A stretch of DNA of 5,050 nucleotides, from the NCBI GenBank assembly GCA_945883885.1, contig CAMCYM010000131.1:1-5050 (forward strand), read 5' to 3'. The DNA comes from Chryseobacterium gleum (lineage in GTDB: Bacteria > Bacteroidota > Bacteroidia > Flavobacteriales_D > Sanyastnellaceae). Below are positions 1 through 5,050 of the stretch, piece by piece (position 1 is the first letter of the stretch; each line of letters starts with the position of its first letter). The notes below the pieces were generated by a model. The model searched no databases and was not told where the DNA came from. It saw only the letters and a program-made list of their open reading frames with translations. The translations under genes and the position numbers were made by a program.

Positions 1-1197
1 GATGCTTACACGAGTGGCGGAACGGTCGGAACGAACAACGACTTCACCGCGTACGTCCCCATCGAGGGCAGCAGCCGCCACGGGTATTTGGCCATCAACC
101 ACGAGACGACGCCAGGTGGAATGTCTGTTGCGGAGGTCACCTTTGACGAGGCCACGCAACTCTGGAACCTGGGAAGCATCGATCGGGTGGACTTCAGCCA
201 TCCCTCGCTGAATGGCACGGTTCGCCTGTGTTCTGGGGGTATCACGCCGTGGGGCACAGTGGTTACGGCCGAGGAAGTGTATGCTACGACAGACGGCAAC
301 GGCGATGGCTATGCCGACATGGGGTGGTTGATGGAGGTGGATCCTGCAACTCGGACGGTGGTGGATTATGACGGCGACGGGGCTCCGGATAAGATTTGGG
401 CCGCAGGCAGGATGAGCCACGAAAACGCATGCTTCAAAGGCGACAGCGTGCTCTACCAAGCCGCGGACCAAGCCGACGGCATCGTCTTCAAGTATGTGCT
501 CGACACGCCGGGCAACCTGCAGAACGGGACGTTGTACGCGCTCGCTTTGCCGAGCGTAGCAGACTTGAATGTCAGCGTACTCAGCATTCCGACCACGGGC
601 ACGTGGGTGCAGGTCCCGAATGCGACTCAAGCAGACCGGAACAACGTCATTCCGAACGCAAAGCTGCTCGGCGCGACGGACTTCAACAGCACAGAGGACA
701 TCGAGTACGACCCGCTGACGGGCTACCTGTACTTCACCTCGAAGTCATCTTCTGCTCCAGGGGGCACCTACCGGTTCTTCGACAACGGCTCGAGCATCAG
801 TGGATTCGAAATCTTCCTGCGGAATAACACGACCTACCCCGTACAGTGGGCCGATGGGGTGTGCGGAACCGCGTCCCACACAAATGGCGATGACAACTTG
901 ACGATCGACGCCGCGGGCAACGTGTACATGTTGCAGGATGGCGGCCTCGACCACGTGTGGTTCCTCGCGGCGGACCACACGGCGGATGACCCGCATATGG
1001 CGGTGTTCATGCGCACACCGACCGGTTCTGAGCCGACAGGGATGACGTTGACGCCGGATGGACAGTTTGCCTTCATGAGCATCCAAGAGCCGGGCAGCAC
1101 GGGCGTCCAAGCGGACGTGACCGGAACAGAGTACGTATGGAACAAATCCACCACCATCGTGTTGGGCCGCAACGAAGTCCTCGGGTTCGCGGAGTTC
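1..1197 (+). other. PhoX/DUF839-like beta-propeller domain (N-terminus outside window)
   Basis: PhoX enzymes are exported calcium/iron alkaline phosphatases with a propeller fold. Landmarks in order: GYLAINHE (28-35), matching the family's 'G.L..NHE' strand; LCSGGITPWGTVVTAEE (76-92), the hallmark 'CxGGxTPWGTxxTxEE' segment with the Cys (C77) and both Glu kept; GWLMEVDP (about 108-115); GRMSHE (136-141), matching 'GRFxHE'; a Tyr-x-x-x-Asp near 152-156, where the family has a GDD-like element; EDIEYDP with ED at 232-233, matching the RPEDI strand; DNLTIDAAGNVYMLQD (298-313), matching the 'DN..xDxxGxLW..xD' strand; and IQEPG (361-365), where the family usually has QHPG. The order covers most of a PhoX fold, so the domain is nearly complete apart from its N-terminal part. 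Deviations (TCEE to TAEE, RPED to STED, QHPG to QEPG) leave catalysis uncertain. Family comparisons are from memory. Confidence 0.85.
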
Positions 1198-4100
1198 GGC
1201 TGTACGGACGTGACCGCATGCAACTACGATGCCGGTGCGAATACGAACGATGGCTCTTGCCTTTTCCCGGAAGCCTTGCTGGATTGCAACGGTGTGTGCC
1301 TCGCGGATGCAGACGGCGACGGGGTTTGCGACGCCCAAGAAGGGCTCTGCCTTGACGCGACCGCATGCAATTACGAAGCTGCTGGGGACTGCGTGTTCGC
1401 TGCAACGGGTTACGATTGCGCCGGAGTGTGCCTGGCGGATGCAGACGCCGATGGCGTGTGCGATGCGTTCGAAACGGCGGGATGCAACGATGCAACCGCG
1501 TGCAACTTCAATGCCGCGGCGACGTTGAACGATGGTTCGTGCGTCTTCCCGGTTCCGGGCGTGGGCTGTACAACCGTGGTTTCGGTGCAGTTGACGGGCT
1601 CGTACAATGACGTCGAAGAATGGTCGACGGGGTTCATGGACATCACCAGTTCGGATTTGGAACTGGTGGATGAAGGCACGAATCTGGGCCAAAAAGTAGG
1701 CGTGCGCTTCGAAGGACTTGCCGTGCCGGCGGGATCCACAATCACAAATGCTTACATCCAATTCGGTTGCGATGAGCTGGATGCCGGTGCCACGAACCTC
1801 GTGGTGCATGTGGAAGATGCCGTGAACGCTGGCATTTACACGGACGCGGCCTTCAACGTGTCCTCTCGGTCGTATGCACCGGTGACCGCGAACTGGAACA
1901 ACGTGCCCGTGTGGGATGTGATTTGGGAAAACGGTGCAGACCAACGCACGCCGGATTTGAGCGCACTCGTGCAACACGTGGTCGGCAAAGACGGATGGGC
2001 ATCGGGCAACGCCATGGCATTCAAGTTCACCGGTTCCGGTGAGCGGACGGCCGAGGCCTTCGACGGCACGTCTTCGCTCGCTCCGGTGCTTGTGGTGGAG
2101 TACGCTGCATGTCCCGATGCCGATGGCAATGGCATTTGCGATGCGGACGAACCTCAGCCCTGCGTGCTCGGCGTGGTCTACGTCAGCGAGGCCCATACGA
2201 GCGGCGAGCCGAAGGACTATATCGAACTGTACAACTCCGGCAGCTCGGATTGTTGGTTGACAGGCTTCCAGCTCGACGACGCAACAGTGTTGCAGGATTT
2301 GACCTTCGGCGAAGTGCTGCTCGCAGCGGGCGGATACTGGATCGGGTACGAAGATGCCCCGGGCAGCTTCACCAGCGGCCTTTCTAGCGGCGGCGACCTC
2401 GTCGTCCTCGGGGACGGCCAGGGCAACTCCCTCGTGGTGACGCTCGGACCGAGCATCGGCACGCAGTCCCAAAGCTTCAACGCAGCCGGGGTCGGTTGCT
2501 ACACCGTGCCCACGCCGGGCGCAGCAAATGCCGCCTGTGGAAACGCCGGTTGTATGGACGCCACGGCCTGCAACTACGACGCCACGGCCACCACGTCGGA
2601 CAACTCGTGCGTGTACTCGGACGGGGTGTTGAACTGCGACGGAACGTGCATCAACGATGCAGACGCGGACGGAATCTGCGACGAGAACGAGGGCATCGCA
2701 GGATGCACCGATGCCTCGGCGGAGAACTACAATCCGCAGGCCACCGACGACGATGGTTCATGCTGGGTTTCTGACCTCGCCTTCGAGGTGATGGGTTCAC
2801 ATGCGACGGGCCAATTCGATGCCGGCGCCGCCGAAATCGTCGACTACCATGCGGGGACGCAGCGGCTCTTCTACGTGAACGCCAGCGCGCGCACCGTGGA
2901 TTGCCTCGACATGTCAGCCCCAGAGAGCTTGCCGCTCCTGTTCACCATCGATGCCACGGCCTACGGTGCCAGCGTAAACAGCCTCGTCGTGTTCGGCGAC
3001 TACGTTGCAGTGGCCATCGAAGGCAACGGGGTTGACGTTGCAGGACAGGTGGTGATTTTCGATGTGAACGGGAACTTTGTTTCGGCTGCTCCTGCAGGCT
3101 TCTTGCCGGATGCAGTGACGGTTTCGCACGATGGAACCACCCTCGTGGTTAGCAACGAAGGCCAACCGAACGAGTCCTACACCGTCGACCCGGTCGGCAG
3201 TGTGACCCTCGTCGACGTGACGAACCCGGTCGTGCCAGTGGCGACGCAGGTGAGCTTTGCAGGCATCACGGCCGACATGCTCGACGCGAGTGTGAGGATC
3301 TTCGGCCCGAATGCGACCATTCAGCAGGACCTCGAACCCGAGTACAGCGCCTTCAACGCAGACGACAGCAAAGTGTACGTCAGCTGCCAGGAAAACAACT
3401 GCGTCATCGTGGTGGATGTGGCCACGGCCAGCGTGGTGGACGTTTGGGGCCTCGGCTTCAAAGACCACATGCTTGCGGGCAATGGACTCGACGCTTCGAA
3501 TGTCGACGGCGCCATCAACATCCAGAACTGGCCGGTGAAGGGCTTGTACCTGCCGGACGCCATCCACAGCTACGAATCGAACGGAACGACCTACCTCGTC
3601 ATGGCGAACGAGGGAGATACCCGGGCGTACAGCGGCTACAGCGAGGACCGTCGTGTGGCGCAGTTGCAGCTCGACCCGACGGCGTTCCCGAATGCCGCCA
3701 CGTTGAAGCTCAATGCAAACCTCGGCCGCCTGCTCGTAACCCGTTCGAAGGGCGACACGGACGGCGACGGGGACTACGATGAGCTGTACAGCATCGGCGC
3801 ACGTTCATTCTCCATCTACACCACGGACGGCACCCAAGTGTATGACAGCGGCGACGATTTTGAGCAGATCACCTCGACCCTCTTCCCGGCGGACTTCAAC
3901 TCGACGAACAGCGGCAACGCCTCGTTCGACAACCGCTCGGACGACAAGGGACCGGAGCCAGAAGGGGTGGAAATCGGGGAGATCAACGGCCGCATGTACG
4001 CCTTCGTGGGCCTCGAGCGGATGTCCGGCGTGATGGTGTATGACATCACCGATCCGCTGATGCCGGTGTACCAGCGGTATTTGTCGAACCGGGACTTCTC

Positions 4101-4935
4101 GGTGGCCAGCAGCGCGCTGCAGACGAATGCCGCGGCAGCAGGGGATTTGGGCCCGGAGGGCCTGGTCTTCGTCCACGCCACCGATTCGCCGGACGGCCAG
4201 CCGTATCTGGTGACCTCGAACGAGATCTCCGGCACGGTCACTGCGTATGCGCTGACCAGCAGCGTCATCCCGCCGGTTACCCCGACCTGCGCACTGGGCG
4301 TCGTGTACGTCAGCGAAGCGCACACCAGCGGCGTGCCGAAGGACTACATCGAGCTATTCAACTCGGGCACGGTGGATTGCTCGCTCGCGGGCTTCAAGCT
4401 CGATGACAGCCCGGCGCTCAACGACCTGACCTTCGGGGATGTGGTCTTGGAGGCGGGAGCATACTGGATCGGGTACGAAGACGCAGCAAGCAGCTTCACG
4501 AGCGGCCTCTCGAGCAGCGGTGACCTCGTGGTGCTGGCCGATCCTTCGGGAGCGAGCGTGACGGTGGTGTTGGAACCCAGTTTGGCCCATTACGGCCAAA
4601 GCTTCAACGCGGAAGGCGAAGGCTGCTACGCGGAGCCGACGCCGGGCGCGGAAAATGCGGCGTGCGAAGCCACCCAAGTCGTCACGGTCGACGACCTCGG
4701 CTGCACGTACCCCACGGCCTGCAACTACGATGCAGACGCCCTCTTCGACAACGGCACGTGCGACTTCACGTCCTGTGTAGGTTGCACGTACGCAGGGGCT
4801 TGCAACTTCGACGCATCCGCGACCATCGACGACGGGTCGTGCGAATTCCTCGAAGGGGATTTCGACAACAACGGCTACATCACCATCTCGGACCTCTTGC
4901 AGTTCCTGGCGGTGTACCAGAGCTCATGCAACTGA
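1..4935 (+). CDS. Giant secreted multi-domain protein: PhoX-like propeller, ACNYD repeats, DNRLRE-like, two lamin-tail domains, choice-of-anchor I (5' partial)
   Basis: The frame is open from base 1 to the TGA at 4933-4935, giving 1644 codons with no stop. The true start and any signal peptide lie left of the window. The TTG at 88 is not a start: it is Leu30 inside a PhoX-type strand (GYLAINHE), and coding sequence continues before it. Order of modules: PhoX/DUF839-like propeller (1-399), Cys-rich repeats with Asp loops (400-514), DNRLRE-like beta-sandwich (526-702), lamin-tail copy 1 (721-846), more repeats (850-921), choice-of-anchor I module (925-1418), lamin-tail copy 2 (1430-1555), repeats (1567-1614), dockerin-like C-terminus (1615-1644). 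The domain set is that of exported Bacteroidota proteins, so an extracellular or surface location is inferred. It may hydrolyse phosphoesters, but neither propeller proves an activity. No transmembrane segment and no recognisable T9SS or LPXTG signal is seen at the C-terminus. The gene ends 36 bases before a strong terminator, so it is the last gene of its transcript. Codon choice and composition look uniform throughout, with no frameshift. Confidence 0.95.
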   Translation, partial: DAYTSGGTVGTNNDFTAYVPIEGSSRHGYLAINHETTPGGMSVAEVTFDEATQLWNLGSIDRVDFSHPSLNGTVRLCSGGITPWGTVVTAEEVYATTDGNGDGYADMGWLMEVDPATRTVVDYDGDGAPDKIWAAGRMSHENACFKGDSVLYQAADQADGIVFKYVLDTPGNLQNGTLYALALPSVADLNVSVLSIPTTGTWVQVPNATQADRNNVIPNAKLLGATDFNSTEDIEYDPLTGYLYFTSKSSSAPGGTYRFFDNGSSISGFEIFLRNNTTYPVQWADGVCGTASHTNGDDNLTIDAAGNVYMLQDGGLDHVWFLAADHTADDPHMAVFMRTPTGSEPTGMTLTPDGQFAFMSIQEPGSTGVQADVTGTEYVWNKSTTIVLGRNEVLGFAEFGCTDVTACNYDAGANTNDGSCLFPEALLDCNGVCLADADGDGVCDAQEGLCLDATACNYEAAGDCVFAATGYDCAGVCLADADADGVCDAFETAGCNDATACNFNAAATLNDGSCVFPVPGVGCTTVVSVQLTGSYNDVEEWSTGFMDITSSDLELVDEGTNLGQKVGVRFEGLAVPAGSTITNAYIQFGCDELDAGATNLVVHVEDAVNAGIYTDAAFNVSSRSYAPVTANWNNVPVWDVIWENGADQRTPDLSALVQHVVGKDGWASGNAMAFKFTGSGERTAEAFDGTSSLAPVLVVEYAACPDADGNGICDADEPQPCVLGVVYVSEAHTSGEPKDYIELYNSGSSDCWLTGFQLDDATVLQDLTFGEVLLAAGGYWIGYEDAPGSFTSGLSSGGDLVVLGDGQGNSLVVTLGPSIGTQSQSFNAAGVGCYTVPTPGAANAACGNAGCMDATACNYDATATTSDNSCVYSDGVLNCDGTCINDADADGICDENEGIAGCTDASAENYNPQATDDDGSCWVSDLAFEVMGSHATGQFDAGAAEIVDYHAGTQRLFYVNASARTVDCLDMSAPESLPLLFTIDATAYGASVNSLVVFGDYVAVAIEGNGVDVAGQVVIFDVNGNFVSAAPAGFLPDAVTVSHDGTTLVVSNEGQPNESYTVDPVGSVTLVDVTNPVVPVATQVSFAGITADMLDASVRIFGPNATIQQDLEPEYSAFNADDSKVYVSCQENNCVIVVDVATASVVDVWGLGFKDHMLAGNGLDASNVDGAINIQNWPVKGLYLPDAIHSYESNGTTYLVMANEGDTRAYSGYSEDRRVAQLQLDPTAFPNAATLKLNANLGRLLVTRSKGDTDGDGDYDELYSIGARSFSIYTTDGTQVYDSGDDFEQITSTLFPADFNSTNSGNASFDNRSDDKGPEPEGVEIGEINGRMYAFVGLERMSGVMVYDITDPLMPVYQRYLSNRDFSVASSALQTNAAAAGDLGPEGLVFVHATDSPDGQPYLVTSNEISGTVTAYALTSSVIPPVTPTCALGVVYVSEAHTSGVPKDYIELFNSGTVDCSLAGFKLDDSPALNDLTFGDVVLEAGAYWIGYEDAASSFTSGLSSSGDLVVLADPSGASVTVVLEPSLAHYGQSFNAEGEGCYAEPTPGAENAACEATQVVTVDDLGCTYPTACNYDADALFDNGTCDFTSCVGCTYAGACNFDASATIDDGSCEFLEGDFDNNGYITISDLLQFLAVYQSSCN
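292..390 (+). other. Two Asp-rich calcium-type loops inside the PhoX-like domain
   Basis: Two short loops of the D-x-(D/N)-x-D-G-x-x-D type flank the GWLMEVDP strand. The first starts at D98 (DGNGDGYAD, bases 292-318) and the second at D122 (DYDGDGAPD, bases 364-390). Spacing of the acidic residues resembles EF-hand or dockerin-like calcium loops. They sit between the TPWGT motif and the GRxxHE motif, where I recall ordinary PhoX proteins having shorter connections. Calcium binding is inferred from the pattern only. Confidence 0.5.
1198..1542 (+). repeat. First ACNYD/DGSC cysteine-repeat block with thrombospondin-3-like Asp loops
   Basis: Three copies of a roughly 21-residue motif of the form GCTDxxACNYDxxAxxxDGSC lie at 1198-1260, 1345-1392 (shortened, ending in GDC) and 1480-1542. 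Each carries three cysteines. Copies 1 and 2 are each followed by a 'DCxGVCLADADxDGVCDAxE' segment whose Asp loops (1306-1341 and 1438-1473) resemble thrombospondin type 3 or EF-hand calcium loops. Repeats of this kind are common as linkers in large secreted Bacteroidota proteins. Here they join the PhoX-like propeller to the next beta-sandwich, probably as disulfide- and calcium-stiffened spacers (inference). Confidence 0.85.
1576..2106 (+). other. DNRLRE-like / carbohydrate-binding-like beta-sandwich domain
   Basis: About 177 residues (526-702) form one beta-rich module. Visible landmarks are DVEEW followed by SSDLELV near the start; VGVRFEGLAVPAGSTI and NAYIQF, a typical 'xRFxxxxIPxGAxIxxAYIQF' pair of strands; a W-x-x-x-P-x-W element in the middle; a RTPDLSALVQ helix; and a final strand ending in APVLVVEY. 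This pattern matches DNRLRE-type domains often attached to secreted hydrolases and surface proteins in Bacteroidota, where they are thought to bind carbohydrate or act as structural sandwiches. No catalytic motif is seen. The family name is from memory, so the exact label is less sure than the fold type. Confidence 0.65.
2116..2151 (+). other. Single thrombospondin-3-like Asp loop between the beta-sandwich and lamin-tail copy 1
   Basis: DADGNGICDADE begins at residue 706 and is bracketed by cysteines at 704 and 720. It is the same loop type as at 1306-1341 and 1438-1473 but lacks an accompanying ACNYD motif, so it acts as a short calcium-type hinge before the lamin-tail domain. Confidence 0.65.
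2161..2538 (+). other. Lamin-tail domain (LTD), copy 1
   Basis: A 126-residue module (721-846) with the LTD pattern: VYVSEAHTSG opening strand, DYIELYNSG, 'CWLTGFQLDD' (the family's 'DLSGWxLxD' strand), AGGYWIGYED, SGLSSGGDLVVL, and a closing TPGAAN. LTDs are immunoglobulin-like folds common in bacterial surface proteins and often found with phosphatases and nucleases; a binding or tethering role is inferred. It aligns without gaps to copy 2 at 4288-4665, with about 89 of 126 residues identical by hand count. The cysteines at both ends (721, 846) and at 751 and 831 are also kept in copy 2, suggesting disulfides. Confidence 0.85.
2548..2763 (+). repeat. Second ACNYD/DGSC block with an Asp loop
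   Basis: Two motif copies lie at 2548-2610 (GCMDATACNYD, ending DNSC) and 2701-2763 (GCTDASAENYN, ending DDGSC). Between them is 'NCDGTCINDADADGICDENE', whose Asp loop is at 2656-2691. The last copy is degenerate: the middle Cys of ACNYD is replaced by Glu. The block links lamin-tail copy 1 to the choice-of-anchor I module. Confidence 0.85.
2773..4254 (+). other. Choice-of-anchor I family module (predicted beta-propeller)
   Basis: About 494 residues (925-1418) carry the family's landmarks in order: FDAGAAEIVDY and RLFYVNA at the start; DAVTVSHDGTTLVVSNEGQPN in the middle; a 'DLEPEY' segment followed by YVSCQENN; ANEGDTR (N1203-R1208); a DTDGDGDYDEL loop from D1252 leading into SIGARSFSIY; the DNRSDDKGPEPEGVEIG core (K1316-E1324); GRMYAFVGLERMSGVMVYD; LGPEGLVFV (1383-1391); and SNEISGTVTAY (1406-1416). 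The family is named for carrying different surface-sorting ends in different bacteria. Members are often loosely annotated as alkaline phosphatase, but I know of no firm activity. The module looks complete, with the conserved acidic residues present. Confidence 0.85.
4288..4665 (+). other. Lamin-tail domain (LTD), copy 2
   Basis: A 126-residue module (1430-1555) of exactly the same length as copy 1 at 2161-2538, about 71% identical by hand count. It keeps VYVSEAHTSG, PKDYIEL, YWIGYEDA, SFTSGLSS, GDLVVL, QSFNA and PTPGA. The longest exact DNA match I find is 21 bases (2334-2354 and 4461-4481); elsewhere synonymous changes are frequent, so the duplication is not recent. Like copy 1 it is followed by an ACNYD repeat, after a short linker (EATQVVTVDDL) not seen after copy 1. 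Confidence 0.85.
4699..4842 (+). repeat. Third ACNYD/DGSC block, two tandem copies
   Basis: Copies at 4699-4761 (GCTYPTACNYD, ending DNGTC) and 4780-4842 (GCTYAGACNFD, ending DDGSC) are separated by only six residues (DFTSCV). Both begin GCTY rather than the GCTD or GCxD of the earlier copies, so they are closer to each other than to the rest, consistent with a local tandem duplication. No thrombospondin-3-like loop separates them, unlike the earlier blocks. Confidence 0.85.
4843..4932 (+). other. Dockerin/EF-hand-like C-terminal segment
   Basis: The last 30 residues hold one calcium-type loop (DFDNNGYITISD, D1620-D1631) with acidic or Asn side chains at loop positions 1, 3, 5 and 12, followed by a hydrophobic helix (LLQFLAVYQ) and a short SSCN end. 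This resembles half of a dockerin: one loop and helix rather than the usual two. No T9SS type A/B sorting domain, LPXTG, PEP-CTERM or terminal membrane helix follows. It could be a compact cell-surface sorting or docking end (inference). Confidence 0.6.
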
Positions 4936-4971
4936 TCGGCAGGTAGTTGAAACCCGTGTGAAAACGGTAGG

Positions 4972-5003
4972 AGGGCTGCCCGACGGGGCGGCCCTTCTTT
5001 TTT
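4972..5003 (+). terminator. Intrinsic transcription terminator after the giant gene
   Basis: Arms 4972-4981 (agggctgccc) and 4986-4995 (gggcggccct) form a 10-bp, GC-rich stem with one G-U wobble (4977/4990) and the 4-base loop gacg. It is followed by tc and six Ts at 4998-5003. The stem can extend outward by two pairs (4971/4996 as G-U, 4970/4997 as G-C). It lies 36 bases past the stop codon. It may also serve the opposite strand, but the T run in that direction is weaker (four bases, 4961-4964 on the complement). Confidence 0.9.
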
Positions 5004-5011
5004 CCGGGTGC

Positions 5012-5050
5012 TCAGGCGCTCGCCAGTTCCCGCATCAGCCGCCGTTTTGC
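5012..5050 (-). CDS. Probable 3' end of a convergent gene (partial, unidentified)
   Basis: Reading the minus strand from base 5050 gives twelve codons, AKRRLMRELASA, then TGA at 5014-5012. The stop falls just beyond the terminator hairpin, and the frame looks like a basic helical C-terminus, as expected for a convergent gene sharing the terminator. Of the other two minus frames, one stops within five codons and the other would run through the hairpin. Too little is visible to name a product, and the reading could be chance. Confidence 0.4.
   Translation of the reverse strand, partial: AKRRLMRELASA

Noticed and set aside
88..90. TTG as the start codon of the giant gene
   Set aside because: The frame is open to base 1, and the 29 codons before it read as ordinary coding sequence leading into a conserved PhoX-type strand. 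TTG is Leu30, and no ribosome-binding site precedes it.
1198..1542. Cys-repeat block as a possible CRISPR-like or mobile DNA repeat
   Set aside because: The repetition is at protein level with variable spacing and codon choice, inside a continuous reading frame; no constant-length spacers or terminal inverted repeats are seen.
745..2472. Long open frame on the minus strand (575 codons) opposite the giant gene
   Set aside because: The translation is rich in Arg, His, Ala and Cys with no recognisable domain, and it lies entirely antisense to clear repeats, the beta-sandwich and lamin-tail copy 1. It is a shadow of GC-rich codon usage.
2914..3567. Minus-strand open frame (217 codons) opposite the choice-of-anchor I module
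   Set aside because: His/Val/Arg-rich composition without any family motif, fully covered by strongly conserved + strand coding. Shadow frame.
3805..4325. Two overlapping minus-strand frames of about 170 codons
   Set aside because: Both lie opposite the most conserved part of the choice-of-anchor I module; two overlapping frames in one place are typical of GC-rich shadows, not genes.
4954..4967. Small inverted repeat ccgt/acgg just after the stop codon
   Set aside because: Only four pairs with a six-base loop; too weak and no T run. The hairpin at 4972-4995 explains termination better.

Overview
The window is almost entirely one very large, secreted-type, multi-domain protein gene on the + strand. 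It is open at the left edge and ends at a TGA at 4933-4935, giving 1644 visible codons. The ACNYD/DGSC cysteine repeats, thrombospondin-type-3-like Asp loops, lamin-tail domains and a choice-of-anchor I module are together typical of large exported proteins of Bacteroidota, especially marine or aquatic Flavobacteriales relatives. By eye the base composition is GC-rich (around 60%), so a high-GC Bacteroidota lineage is my best guess. This is inference: no rRNA or marker gene is present.

Layout in window codons (codon 1 = bases 1-3). A PhoX/DUF839-like beta-propeller whose N-terminus lies outside the window occupies 1 to about 399. Cys-rich ACNYD repeats alternating with Asp-rich calcium-type loops occupy 400-514. 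A DNRLRE-like beta-sandwich spans about 526-702 and is followed by another Asp loop. Lamin-tail domain copy 1 is 721-846, followed by two ACNYD repeats and an Asp loop (850-921). A choice-of-anchor I propeller module spans about 925-1418. Lamin-tail copy 2 is 1430-1555, then two more ACNYD repeats (1567-1614) and a dockerin/EF-hand-like C-terminus (1615-1644).

After the stop there is a strong intrinsic terminator (4972-5003). Beyond it, on the opposite strand, is what looks like the last 12 codons and stop of a convergent gene (5012-5050). No RNA gene, mobile element, CRISPR array or promoter is visible. The only non-coding stretch is the short convergent intergenic region.

The domains suggest an extracellular or cell-surface protein joining two predicted beta-propellers, one from a family that includes calcium/iron alkaline phosphatases, to putative binding or adhesion modules through calcium-dependent, disulfide-rich linkers. 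Phosphate scavenging or phosphoester hydrolysis at the surface is plausible but unproven, because several PhoX motif positions deviate from the usual form. I see no defence, mobile or regulatory system here. The interest lies in the mosaic architecture, its internal duplication and an unrecognised C-terminal end.
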